DNA from: Vermamoeba vermiformis
Taxonomy: Eukaryota; Tubulinea; Echinamoebida
Direction: 5' to 3'
NCBI GenBank assembly: GCA_045837725.1
Contig: JBEWZL010000127.1
Coordinates: forward strand, 248,001 to 312,000
DNA: 64,000 nt
This document shows, in pieces, positions 36,816 to 49,556 of the stretch. The translations under genes and the position numbers were made by a program. The notes under the pieces were generated by a model. That model saw only the letters and a program-made list of their open reading frames with translations, was not told the DNA's origin and did no database searches. Within the stretch, counting starts at the first letter, position 1. Each line of letters begins with the position of its first letter.

Positions 36816-39420
36816 TTAATGGTCTTTCCATTCTCCTCCTTCAAACTCGATGAAATTCTTCAGCATTTGCATGCCAAAATCAGTTTTGATAGACTCTGGA
36901 TGGAACTGCACGCTTTCCATGACGTATTTCTTATGACGAATTCCCATTACTACGCCACGGTCTGCAGTCTTAGAAGTGATTTCAAAGCCTTCGGGCACGG
37001 CTTGAACTTCAGCAGCTAAGCTATGGTATCGGATCACATCCACATTTTGTGGAACGTCCTTGTAGATGCCGCGGCCGTCATGAGCTAACGCGCTTGTTTT
37101 GCCGTGTAGTACTTCGCCACAATGAGAAATTTTGCCACCAAATGCCTCTACTATGCATTCATGGCCCATACAAACACCTGTAACAGCGGATTAGATCCAG
37201 AATTAAAACGCTTTGCTTAACTTACCTAAAACGGGCAATTTGCCTGCAAAATGCTTCGCAGCCTCCATAGAGATGCCTATACAAATGCCATGTCAATCAT
37301 CGAGTATTATTATTAATTAACGGAGTAGAATTCGATTTCGCCGAGAATCTTACCCGCATCCTTTGGCCAGCCAGGTCCAGGAGACAACACAACGCTGTCA
37401 GCTTTAACGTTGTCGCACTCTTCAAGTGTGACGTTGTTTCGCAGTACAATGACCTCGCATCCCAGTTGTGAGAGATACTGATAGATATTGTACGTGAAAC
37501 TGTCATAATTGTCAATCAGCAAGATTCGCTTGCCCTTCGAAGCACCAGCAGTAGCAGACTGATTGCCCTTATTCACACGAGGCAGTGTCCTGAGCTCAGC
37601 AAACAGTTCGTTGAATTTAACAGCTGTCTCACTCGGGGCCTTCGGTGAATCTGTGCCTCGGGCCTTTGAGCTTGCTTCAGCCAAATCAATAGCCTTGCTT
37701 GTAGCAGCCATCTTGTTGATTGTTTCCATGTATTCGGCCTCAGGATCTGAGTCATAGACAATGCCCTACAGGTCGGTAAACATCGCGTGTCACAGTAGAA
37801 CAAAACCACTTACGCCTCCAGCTTGCAAGTGCGCCACACCGTCCTTGAATACCAATGTTCTGATAGCAATAGCTGTATCAACTGAGCCGTCAAAGGCAAA
37901 TACACCAAGACCACCTCCATAGACACGACGGCAGTGCGGTTCGAAGCCAGCGATGAGCGACATGGCCTTCAGCTTGGGCGCACCAGTCAAGGTACCAGCA
38001 GGAAAGATCGACCTGAAGGCGTCCAAGCCTGAGAATCCTTCGCGTAAAGTACCAGACACTTCGGAGACAATGTGCATCACGTGACTGAACCGTTCAATCT
38101 TCATCAAAGCATCGACCTTGGTCGAGACTGGGTACGCCACGCGATTAACGTCGTTGCGTCCGAGATCTACGAGCATAATGTGCTCTGCTCGTTCTTTGAC
38201 ATCAGCAAGTAACTCTTCTTCAAGTCTCTTATCCTCTTCTTCTGTGGCTCCTCGTCGACGTGTGCCAGCGATAGGGTGATTTGTCACGACTCCATTGTTG
38301 ACCTAAACCATTAGTCATTGCCGAGCACGTGTGAAATACACCAAACTTACTTTGACCAAGAGCTCCGGCGAAGAACCGACAATGTAGAAATCATTGAGTT
38401 GCACGAAGTAAATATATCGACTAGGATTGAGCTTGCGCAAAGCCTTGTAAATATTATACGGGTGCACACCAGTCTTGCGTGACAATCGTTGCGAAGGCAC
38501 TGCTTGAATGATATCTCCGTCAACGATGTGTTCCTTCAACTTCTTGACCACTTCTCGGTAACCATTGGTGCCCAAATTGGATACTGCATCGTGTCTAAGA
38601 CATTAATCGGTAAGCAAAAGAAATATGGAAGTGACTAACAATAACTTACTTCGTGTTGTCTTGATCTGGCACCTCGTAAACTGTAGGATCCAACAATCGG
38701 CTGTGCAGCTCGTGAATTCGATCCACAGCGAGTTGATATCGCTTCGTAAAGACCTCGTTGTCAGTATCTAATTGCACGAGTGCAGTAATAGATACGCTCT
38801 TATTGTCGTGGTTGAACAAAATGTACGAGTGACAGAACATGAAAAGTGACTCGGGGATGCCCAAAGTATCTACTTGCTTCGATAGTTCGGGAGCCAATAT
38901 AGGCTCGAAGTACTTCATACAGTCGTAGGCAATGTATCCAAAGGCCTAAGTAATTTTTGATCAGTACACGAGGGTTACTAAAATTAGCGTGCGAAGCTTC
39001 GCAAAATAATCGAAGCACCTAGAAGCTAAAACGTTGGTTTTTAGTACTTACACCGCCATTGACCATGCTGGGCTCGTTGATTTTTTTGAGATTATGCTCT
39101 GCTAGTTGATATTTCAACAATTCTGGCTCCAAATAATTGAACGGATCCACGGAAGTTTGAGAATCGACTCCAGAAGTGATTATTTTTTGTGGCTCCGTGC
39201 CAATAATAGAGTATTGAATTTTCGTAGTATTATCCTTGGTGGCAGTTTCAAAAATAAACGAATGCGATCCTCGTCTGACTTTCAAAAAGGCTTCTTCAGG
39301 ACTGAAGCTACCGCCAAGAGAAAATGTGGAAAAAATTGTAACAAATTTTCCAGCTTGATTGGGCTGATTTCTTGTTAGATCGAGTAGCTCGTCAACGCTT
39401 GGTGTAATTTGTAACGACAT
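36816..39420 (-). CDS. Anthranilate synthase, fused component I and II (TrpE-TrpG)
   Basis: First committed step of tryptophan synthesis: chorismate plus glutamine to anthranilate. The N-terminal TrpE part begins [13 protein letters not shown] and shows [79 protein letters not shown] and [12 protein letters not shown], the full chorismate-binding core. A linker of about 70 residues leads without a stop into Trp[42 protein letters not shown] (nucleophile Cys; MGHE where LGHQ is usual) and [10 protein letters not shown] (His and Glu of the triad). The N-terminal Trp-feedback region reads SFIFETATK rather than the common LLES type. Six or so introns. Divergent from TrpA-TrpB across 316 bp. Confidence 0.88.
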
Positions 39421-39736
39421 CTGGTCAAAAATGTTAATTGATATTCATCCACGATACAACCATTATAGTAATATAATATTACGCCGCTAACACGAACTTA
39501 CGATGCTAACCGTAGAAGATCAGACCTGGCACACGGAAGAGGAATCTTACAAGAATGCTTTGTGCACGAATAAGCTAAAAATATAAATGGAGTAGTTCCG
39601 GAACCTTCTCGACAGGTTGCAGTTCCGCACAATTTCTCTACTTACGAAAAATTTTACGAGGTTTCCGTTGTGAATAAAAACTCCTGAGCAGGCACAAAAA
39701 ACCATTATTATCCCAGATCGATCTAAACAACAAACC
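39421..39736. promoter_or_regulatory. Shared intergenic promoter region of the two tryptophan genes
   Basis: The 316 bp between the start codons of TrpE-TrpG (minus) and TrpA-TrpB (plus). No exon is visible. Because both genes serve one pathway and start from opposite sides, a common bidirectional promoter or regulator is the simple inference. I identified no specific binding motif. Confidence 0.5.
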
Positions 39737-42581
39737 ATGGCACAGGGTATCGAGAAAATCAAGGCTGTATTTGCCTCGAAGAAAGCAGAGGGCAAGACCG
39801 TTTTTGTTCCCTTCGTCACTGCTGGATACCCATCGGACCTTGAAACAGTTGGTATTTTATTAGCTCTCGAGGAGGGTGGTGCAGATATTATCGAAGTTGG
39901 TATTCCGCACACTGATCCACTTGCCGATGGTCCCACTATTCAACACGCGAATAACGGTAAATAGTTTTGGCAGATCACGCCGAATTTTTCACAAACAAAA
40001 ATTTGTTTCAAAATTGGAAACTAGGACGATTGTATATAATTGTTCTATCGCCATCTATTTCTCAGATATTTATTGAACGAATTTTTCAGATTTACTCGTG
40101 AATCTCAAAATATCAGTAACTAATCGATCGCCACCTTTATTGCATCATGCATTTATATAGACATTATAGATCATATTTATTGATGATTATTTAGTGGCTT
40201 TGGCTGGTGGTGTTACCACTCAGAAATGTTTGGATTACATCAAAGAAGCTCGAGAACGAGGTCTCAAAGCCCCGGTAATATTGATGGGCTACTATAATCC
40301 TATTCATCAATATGGAGACGAAAAGTTTGTTAAAGCCGCAAAAGAAGCTGGTACGTGAACTGCGACAAACTCTGATTGTATCGAACGTTATTATTCGTAC
40401 TATGATTAATATTATTATCCATGCCCTCCGCTGCCATTTAGCCGTTATTATAATTACCATAAGCTCAAATTAGAATTTTTTCAATTTTTTTGTCTCGCGA
40501 TCCGGTCACAAATTAATTTTTATTGCTCATGCAGGTGCCGATGGCTTTATTGTTGTAGATCTTCCTTGGGATGAAGGAGAAGTCTTCAGAAAACACTGCA
40601 AGACTTACGGACTCAGCTTTGTTCCTCTTATCGCTCAAACCACACAAGAAGAGCGTTTGAAGCAGTTCGGTCAAATCGCAGACTCATTTGTTTATTGCAT
40701 TAGCTTGCTTGGTGTCACTGGTAAGTCATTTTCATCGCCATACTAATATTGTACCCGAAATCAATTCATACAACTCGTAAATTAAGCTCAATTCAGACAA
40801 AAATAGCGCTTTTGCATAGAAGCAATGCCAAACCCGCAAACTACCTCGGGTTTAATGTAATTATGGTATTAACATCCTTCGTAGGTGTCAAGAACCAGAT
40901 CTCCAACGATCTGCCCAGCTTTATCGCGAAGGTTCGCAAGCACGTTAACACACCTCTCGCGGTTGGCTTTGGTATTTCCACGAAAGAACACTTCGACAGA
41001 GTTGCCAAATTAGGCGAAGGCGTTGTCGTTGGCTCCATGCTGACAAAGAAGATCGGCGAGTCTGAAATTGGTACTCGTGCCGACATCGCCAAAGAAGTTG
41101 CGCAATACTTCAGTGCCCCTGTCCAGGCTACTCCTGACGAGGAGCGCGCTGCTCCCACTGAAGAAGTTGAACGCAGTATGTAATATGTGAAGTCAATGGA
41201 TCTCGCGTGACTAACACTTGGCTTCTAGAAATCGAAAGACTGACACTTCCCGCCAAATTTGGTCAATTCGGTGGTCGCTATGCCCCTGAAACACTCATTG
41301 CAGCCCTCGAAGAACTCGAGTCTACCTGGGCCAAGCTGAAAACAGACGTTGATTTCCAAAAGGAAGTCAAGTCCTACTACAACTTTATCGGTCGTCCCAC
41401 ACCTTTGTACTTCGCCGAGCGCATGACCAAAGAATGCGGTGGCGCTAACATTTGGTTCAAGCGCGAGGACTTGGCTCACACTGGTGCTCACAAGATCAAC
41501 AACGCAAGTAAGTTAGACTCCTCTTTTGTTAGAATCTTCTGCATGTTACTCACGGTCAAATAGTCGGTCAAGCATTGCTTGCTAAGCGATTGAACAAGAC
41601 CCGTATTATCGCTGAAACTGGCGCTGGTCAACACGGTGTCGCCACGGCTACAGTTTGTGCCAAGTTGGGTCTCGAGTGCGTGATCTACATGGGTGCTGAA
41701 GACATTGAACGACAATCGCTCAACGTGTTCAAGATGAAGCTGTTAGGTGCCACAGTAGTCCCCGTCACTAGTGGCAGCAAGACCTTGAAGGACGCCGTTA
41801 ACGAAGCCATGCGCGATTGGGTCACCAACGTGCGCACAACGCACTATATTGTCGGCAGTGCCATCGGTCCTCACCCGTTCCCGACCATCGTCAGAGACTT
41901 CCAATCAGTTATCGGCAGCGAAGCTCGTCAACAGTTCGTAAGTACTTGCTTTCACTGCACGCGACTCCGGATGTCTAACAGTTTGTTCAGCGAGACAAGA
42001 TGGGCAAGTTGCCTGACGTTGTGATGGCTTGTGTTGGTGGTGGCAGTAACTCCATCGGCATGTTCCATCCCTTCGTGAACGACAACAATGTACAATTGAT
42101 CGGTGTTGAAGCTGGTGGTCACGGTATTGCCTCGGACGATCACTGCGCTACTTTGATCAAGGGCACCCCTGGTATCTTGCACGGCACATGCACTTATGTC
42201 TTGCAAGACAAGGACGGTCAAATCAAGGGCACGCACTCCATTTCAGCTGGTCTGGACTACCCCGCCGTCGGTCCTGAACACGCACACTTGAAGGACTCTG
42301 GCCGCGCTCAATACGTCGCTGTCGATGATAAACAAGTAAGCAAGGGCTAATAGATACTAGTAACGCGCATACTAATGCTCCTGCAGGCCTTGGAAGGTTT
42401 CAAATTGCTGTGCAGTCTCGAGGGTATCATTCCTGCCTTGGAGACGAGTCACGCCATTTACTACGCCGCTCAATTGGCTCAAAGCATGAACAAGGGTGAA
42501 AATATTCTTGTTTGCATGAGCGGTCGAGGAGACAAGGACATGAACACTGTTGCCAAGGCTTTGGGTGTTCAACTCAGTTAG
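39737..42581 (+). CDS. Tryptophan synthase, fused alpha and beta chains (TrpA-TrpB)
   Basis: Last two reactions of tryptophan synthesis. The alpha part shows [37 protein letters not shown] (catalytic Glu and Asp kept; HTDP where FSDP is usual), [28 protein letters not shown] and [12 protein letters not shown] short linker leads into the beta part: [33 protein letters not shown] (PLP Lys), [53 protein letters not shown] and SGRGDKD. Alpha-before-beta in one chain is the arrangement of fungal TRP5. Introns at 39957-40194 and in the next two gaps are longer than is typical here. ATG 39737, TAG 42579-42581. Codon use is biased, suggesting good expression. Confidence 0.9.
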
Positions 42582-42812
42582 ATTCGATGAGATCTTCGCG
42601 AGGGTTGCAGCATACTGATACTGGCCTGTCTATGCAAGCTAGCATTATCATATATGTGAATAAATTAGATATTTGATATTTTTAAACGCTTGTGTGTTCT
42701 TTTTGCAACGGTCACGAGAGAATCAAACGAAAACTCAGCAAGACAAAACAGAAAAAAGATTTTTGTCATCATTCTCAATTTTGATTCAAACGCGCGACAA
42801 CACCAATATATA

Positions 42813-45800
42813 ATGTCTGTTTCGGCCACCCCCGAGGATATTTACTCTATTGTCGAGCCTTTGGTAGATGCGCTCTCACAGCTCGTGCTAGAAGCTTTGA
42901 GTGGCTCTCTTGCCAATTGCTTGCCTCACTGCGTTAAATTATCCAATGCTACCGTGCAATTAGTGCATATTGCTCAAAATGTAGCTTTGCAATCTGATGG
43001 AGAAGCCTTGGCTATCGAGATCACCGAAATCATTACTGGCATCGCAAACGGAATCGACCAATTGGTGACTGCTTTCACTAGCTTGGCAGAGAATCGTACT
43101 GACACAGAGAGAGCAAAAGTATTTTCACAAGCAGCAAAACACTTGGGCGATCTGATTAATGATTTGATCTTGGCCACCGATGAGACTTCGCGAAAACGCA
43201 TGACTGCTTTGATTCGCAAGGCCATCGAGTGTACCAACGAGCTCTCCACAGCAGTATCAGAGAATCCCAATCGCTCAAAGGTCAATAACGCGGGCAGAGT
43301 ATTTTCTGAAACGAATACTCAGTTAGGTAGGCAGATTCGGTAAAATCGAACCGCAAGATTTTTGCTTTATTAATCTTCGATAATATTTATCATTTTATAT
43401 TGCACTATTATACGACAAGTATCGTAGAATCTTAAGATTTTTATTTGGCAATTTTATCGGCAGATCGCCAATATACTAGCGTCTGATAATAATATCGATG
43501 CATGCATTTAACTAAAAATTATTAGTTGACAACGATTTCTTCATGCGATTCAAAATTTACTTCAGAAAATCTTTCCAAAGTTAGTTAATCATCGCAAAAT
43601 CTTTTTCATGCGAGCAATTTAATTTATCTTTTTAAATTATTGCAGGATAATTGTTGACCGTTTGATTGCTGTAATACTGATTAATAATGACTTCATTTTT
43701 TAGTGGATGTTTCTCGTCGTGCTGCTCGTGCTTCAAGCAACGAACAAAAGAAGAGATTGTTGACTTCAGCTTCAGACGATATCTCATATGTATCTCCCCA
43801 ATTAGTAGAACTCGGCAAAGGCATCGCGGACTCTCCGGGTAAGCTATTTTATCTAATTCAACCCTTTCATGAAACAATTTTAGTTAGACAACACTGTCAT
43901 AATTAATATGATCCATAATAATATTTATTAATAATATGCCCGTAGAGGATAACAATTTGGTCTATCAATTCCGCACGTTGGAGCCTCGGCTTACAGACGC
44001 CTATCGCACGTTGATTGAAGGCCTCAAAATCGAAGCCACTGATCACTTTGCTAAACTCGCTGCTGTTGTTGAGATTGCTCTTGAGCTGCTCGACCGATTG
44101 AAGGCTCTTCAAGCCCGTGCCAACGAGTTAGTCAAGCACATTGAAGCCAAGAACAAGCCCAACATCAAGAGCGGCATCACCGAAGTCGAGAACGCTCTCG
44201 ATGCCGCTGTCAAGATCGCTCAATCAGCCGTTGAACACATCACCGATGTCATCCGCAGACAAGTGCTGCGCGGTGCCATCGAGGATTTGAAGCGCGTACG
44301 TGCCACACTGAAATGCACTATTTTGACGCTGATCTAACGTTTGACAATAGGCCGCTGCTGATCTTATTGCCGCCGCTAAGGCCGCTTTGAACGACGATCC
44401 TCGTGCCTTGGCCTTGGCTCGTGCTGCTAATGCTGCTCTTCAAAACGCTGCTCAAAAGCTCGTTTTAGGCACTAAGGGCGATGCTATGGTCCAATATCCC
44501 ATTCACTTGGGCACTGAAGCTTTGCAACAATTGAGCGCTCAAGGTAAGCACGTGTAACATGAGATCACTGATTTCAAATGCTCTAACATGCCATTAGTCG
44601 TTGCTGCTGCTGAAGCCGGTGATATGCAAGCATTGTTTAACAGCTCCCAAGAGTTGTCTGAAGTCGCCAAGATGATGGCCAACGAGTTGATCAAGAAGGC
44701 TAACGCTACTAAGGACCCTCAAGAACGTGCTCGTTTGTTGGCCCTCGCTGACGAGATTAAGAGAGCTGCTCTTGACGTCATCGCTGCTGCCAAGAACTAC
44801 GCTCAAGTAAGTCTAAAGACTTGACGCCCAATCAACATTGTACTAAACATTCAATAGAACCCCACCCCCGAAAACAAGGCCAAGCTCGAAGATGCTCACC
44901 GTGCTTTGCAAAACGTCGTTGCCAAGGCTCGTGGCTTCGAGTCCACTCCAGCTGGTTTTGCTCCAGTGAAGGTCGAGCCCGTTCAAACTCAAGAACACGT
45001 GCAACACGAAGAGGAACTCAACTTGTTGGACTTGGAACCTTTGCCCAATGATCACCCTCTTGTCAGAGCCGCCAAAGAACAAGCTTTGGCTGCCCTCGAA
45101 GTACGTCATATTCAATTACTTAGTGGTACGAGCAATGTACTAACGTGCCTAGGTTATTCGTGAGGCTGAAAAGACTGCTGCCAATGATCCCAAGTTGCAA
45201 GCTCAAGTTGCCGCTGCTGCCGCTGAAGTCCGCAAATGGATCAAGCTCGTTATGGACGCTGCCAAGAAGGTTGCTGCCAACCCCGACGACGCAGCTGCTC
45301 AAGCTGAACTCTCACAAGCTCAACAGGGCTTGCAAAAGGCCATTCAAAAGCTGGTCGTGTTGACCGGCAAGGACGAGAAGAGCCGCAAGGAGTTGGAAGA
45401 TGCATTGAAGGGTAAGTTCAATCAATGGTGACGTGCGTTAGTCCCGTGTTACTGACCGTGTGCGTGAAGGTCTCGAAGACGCCGTGCGCGAGGATCACAA
45501 GGACAACCAACCTCAATTGAAGGGTGCTGGCGAGTTCTTGCAAAAGGCCGAAGCAGCTCTCTTGGAGATTCAACAATTCTTCGCTGAGACCATCAAGTTG
45601 GACGTGAAGGACGGAGTTGTCAAGGCTAAAGAATTGTTTGCCAAGGTGTCAACCATGGCCAAGTTGTTGGAAGAGATGGCCGCCACCATCACTGTGCCCT
45701 CATTCAAGCAACAATTGATCAATGCCTCCAAGATTCTTCGTGACAACGCTTTGAAGATGAAGATCTTGGCCACCGTCAAGGCCGCTAGCGGTGAAGACGA

Positions 45801-45966
45801 GAGCGGACAATTGGCCGCTGCTGCTCGTGGTCTCGGAGTGCAGATTAAGGACATTGTTAACGACGTTCGCGCCTTGTCCCTACGTCACCGTGTCGAAAAG
45901 ACCGAGGCTCAAGCTCGTGCCTTGAAGAAGATCGCCGAAGCTGTTCGCCGAGGGCGCATGTATTAA
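42813..45966 (+). CDS. Talin-rod-like helical-bundle protein without FERM head
   Basis: Starts MSVSATPEDIYSIVEPLV and continues through about nine exons of almost pure amphipathic helix, rich in Ala, Leu, Lys and Glu (EDLKRAAADLIAAAKAALND, EVRKWIKLVMDAAKKVAAN, AQQGLQKAIQKLVVLTG). Near the end come KILRDNALKMKILATVKAAS and LAAAARGLGVQIKDIVND, close in style to the four- and five-helix bundles of the talin rod. There is no FERM domain and no convincing C-terminal I/LWEQ actin-binding module; the chain ends RRGRMY. Probably a cytoskeletal scaffold related to talin/vinculin. The intron at about 43328-43702 (roughly 375 nt) is long for this window. Strong bias to CAA, GCT, AAG and ATC codons suggests high expression. 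Confidence 0.65.
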
Positions 45967-46073
45967 ATTTTTGTATAATCTTGTTAAAGAAAAATTTTAC
46001 CTTCATACTTGATCCAACCCAAAATGCGGGCAAAAATCAGTTTTACTAAACTATAATTTACATAAACAATAAA

Positions 46074-49000
46074 TTAATGGGCAAGGGAAGCGTAGAACTC
46101 GCTGGCATTCTTCACCAAAGTATGTTGCTCTGGGAAGGCAGCCAACTTCGAGGCACAAGTCTCGAGCGAAGTAGCCAACGCTTGGAAGGCCTCCTTTTGG
46201 GTCATCTTCAAGACCATCTTGAAGTGAGGGTAGTATTTGAGATCTTCTTTGGGCGACAACAGGTGTTGAAGCAAGTCCATCATCGCGTCAACACGAGCTT
46301 TGTTTTCGGTCTCATTATCGCCAAAAGCAAGCACCTTTTCGACGGCGAATTGAAGAACCCTACCAACACATAGTTAGAGCCTGTTGTATGGCATTGCATG
46401 GATGCACTTACTTAATGAGACCACGAGTGTTGTGGGTCAATGTGTATTTGTCAATGACCAACTTCAGCTCGCGCACAAGTTCAGAGACATCTCCGCTGAC
46501 CAAGAAGTTCTCGGTGTAGTGCAACATGCACTCACCCCAGTAGTTGATTAACCAAACTGCGTGCTTGTTGAAGATGTCCAAGCCGCTCTTGATTTCAGGG
46601 TCGAGGCCTTGCAAAGCACCGACATCAGATTCGCTCAATCCATAGTTGGCGTCACCAATCATTTTTTTCTTGGCCATCATGTTCGAGGTCTTTACACCTT
46701 GGTGCATCAAAATTACCGCTGCAATGGGTGTTAGCTCAGTACCGTAGTTCCTTTCTTCAGATAATTTACCTTTAGACAAGTCAACGAAAGCCATGTGCTT
46801 GACCTTGGGAGCTCTCTTAGCAATGCTTTTGGTGAAGAACGATTGGGAGCCCAACACTGCGAACTCTTTCATGCCGCTGACAAACTCGATGTTCAAGTGC
46901 TGCTCAATGCGTGCAATCAATGCGGGAACATCAACATCAAGAGCGACCTCATTGGTCTTCTCTTGTTCAGTCAGGGCCAAGTCACCAAATTTCTCGGTGA
47001 TGAGCACCTTGATCGGTGTCTCCTTCAAGTGCTTCTCATCGCTCTCAGTGGCCTTCCACAAGCGAATGTCCTCGAGGAAGTTGTTCATCGTGTTGATGAT
47101 GATGTTGTCGAATACGACCTTGAAGGGCTCTTTCTTCTCGACCATAGCATCGCGCATCTTAGCGTTAATGTCGCACTTGATGACACGTGACACCATTTCA
47201 GTCAAGGCAGCGCGTTGAATGGGACTGGACTCCTGGATCAAATAGTGACGGAGCTCGCCGACATAGCGAACATTAATACCATTTCGGTGGGCAATAGCTA
47301 CGAGTTGAGCGGCGGTCAAACTCTTAGCTTTCTCTTCGCTGTAAGTGGCCTTCAATGTTTTAGCGGCCTTGGGAATGACTGTCTCGTGCAACATTTTAGT
47401 GGCCTATAAATAATGATCAGTACTTAAACATTATATTTAAATATTTGATCGCGACTTCTTACAGCAACGATGGCCTCTTTGTCCTTCTGAATTTCCTCAG
47501 GCTCGTCGGCATCCATCTTGCAATAGCAATCAGGATTTAATTTTTGAGGCGACATCTTGGTCAATTCAGGACGCAAGTGCTTGTACCATTGATCTCTGAA
47601 AGGGGTGATATCAGAAACGTGCGAATTCGAAGCAGAGGAAACAAACTCACTCTTGCACGGTGGCCGTGCCTTCAGGAATAGAAAAGCGAGCAAAGTCGAG
47701 ACCGTAGAGTTTGCCATTCTGAAAAGAACACATGTTCCAATTAGTTGCGCGCAATTTTTAGAAATTTCGATTGACATACGACGCGATGCACTTCAAAATC
47801 ACCACAAGTAGCCAGCTTTTTGGGGGTAGTCGTGTTGTATCCGACGTTATGCGGCTTGATGTTGTAACCATCGCCGAAGAGCGTCATCAACTTGTCCACT
47901 TCTTCGTCGCGATACACGGTCTGAGCACCATCATTGCTATAAAAGGAAATTAGTGGATCGGAAGGTCGCGCACAAGTTACTTACCTTCCGTAGACAATGC
48001 TCTTGCTAGTCGTCGGTACAACCGAGATGGCGAGTAATCTAAAGCCGCACCAATCTGTGTTTTTTCACTGGTTAGCGAAAGTTCAAGATCTAAAACAAAA
48101 TGACACGCTTGACGTTTCTTAGATTTGTGTTGTAATGTTACGCACCGATCGTGCACATCAAAGGGAAAAAGATGCCAGGGATATAGGCCAAAGCAAAGTT
48201 GTTCAAGTTGCGCAATTCATGTCCTGCCGCAAAATATTAAGTTTACCCGATCGGATCAAAAAGGATTAAATGGCTTTACCTGCCGCCTTGGCAGCGTTTT
48301 CATCTCCGGAATAGAGCGACTTGGTCTTGGTAATTGGGACATCCAAGGCAAACTATGTTATAAATGAGTTTGTGCGATGTCGCTAGATGTGTTCACGTAC
48401 CTTTAAAAAGATATTCTTTTCCTTAAACTTCTTGCCTCCAGCAATACCCTTATTGATTTCTACGATCTTGATACTATCTTTGTCTTCTTGGTTGGCACAC
48501 GATTTTGAAATGATCACGCGAGCATAAGTCTATTGTTAGCCCAAGTTAGAAACTGTCCTGAAATCCGCTTATTTGAATTAATTACCTCGGCAGCAGTCAA
48601 GAAATCTTCGGCAAGGTCGTTGAGGGTCATAACCAATTGGCAGATCTTATCGAAGTTTTCTTCAGGCTGTGCGTGTTCGTATCCGATCTGAGCCAGCAAG
48701 CTGTGATATTCAGCGCTCCAATCGCGGTTCTTGAATTCCTCAACGAGTTTTGTAATTTTGACGGTATCTTCTTTGCGTGGAGAAATCAACGGCGAGCTGT
48801 CTTCGAATTTCTTTGTGTTTGGCACATCTGCACCTAGTAAGTCGTCGAAATCGCTCGCGGCGTAGCCCTTCACGTGAGATAAAGGATCAAATTCCTCTTC
48901 GGAGTCTTCGGCATCAGAATCATTAGCAGCTGCTGTGGATTCGAAGTAGCCCGAGCTGTTATTCATCGGATTAACCTCCGAAGGGATGGATTCGTGGTAG

Positions 49001-49556
49001 CCGCTCGCATTGAGGTCAACGTGAGGTTTGGGGGACTTTTGATTCTCTCGTTCGGCGCGTGCAGCGGCAGCAGTGTCTTCGAACTTTTTCAACAAGATCG
49101 AGACGCGACTGTTCTTCTTTTGAAGCGGCGATTGCAACATTTCTGCGACGTTATTTCTCACGTTGTCATGAGCCTCACCAAGACCACTGAAGTACGCAGT
49201 ATTTAAAGTGGCGGGTGGCGATATTTCACCAGCTGCCTTCTGATCGGGGACTTCCAAAGCGTTATAAGCAGAGTCAGACTACATATAACATGAATTAGTA
49301 CAGAGCATTTAAATTGGTTTGGGTCACGGCTCAGGAGCTGAAGCGAAAGAACAACAGTAAATCCGTAAATTGCACGAGTTCAAATTTGCTTCTCTTAAGA
49401 CTCATGCCTCAAATATTCATAGTAACACGAAAAATAAGGTAATTCGTTTTGGGTCAAATCGTGGGCTGGATTCGCATCTCCAATCCAACACTTTTAGTCT
49501 TGTCTCGGCGTCAGGAACCAATTCTACTGATTTTAATTTAAAAAAGCACTTACCAT
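46074..49556 (-). CDS. CLU (clustered mitochondria)-type protein
   Basis: The N-terminal 250 residues are low-complexity and acidic (AAANDSDAEDSEEEFDPLSH). Later exons read DWCGFRLLAISVVPTTSKS, IVYGSNDGA, ATCGDFEVHRVVNGKLYGLD followed by FARFSIPEGT, then VAIAHRNGINVRYVGELRHY and LTEMVSRVIKCDINAKMRDA. These follow the CLU/TIF31 layout (R-x-I-A-x-x-x-x-P, YGS-D-G, LDFAR, HGINxRYLG, EhxxR-xxK). CLU proteins bind mRNAs for mitochondrial proteins and affect mitochondrial distribution. The C-terminal TPR array of full-length CLU is not seen; the chain ends FYASLAH. The first exon is the ATG alone (49554-49556), directly followed by GTAAGT, then SDSAYNALEV. Family assignment is fairly secure; function is inferred. 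Confidence 0.75.

Noticed and set aside
43936-45966. Long antisense frames over the talin-like and CLU genes
   Set aside because: They mirror the biased codon use of the real genes and have no splice logic or recognisable domains.
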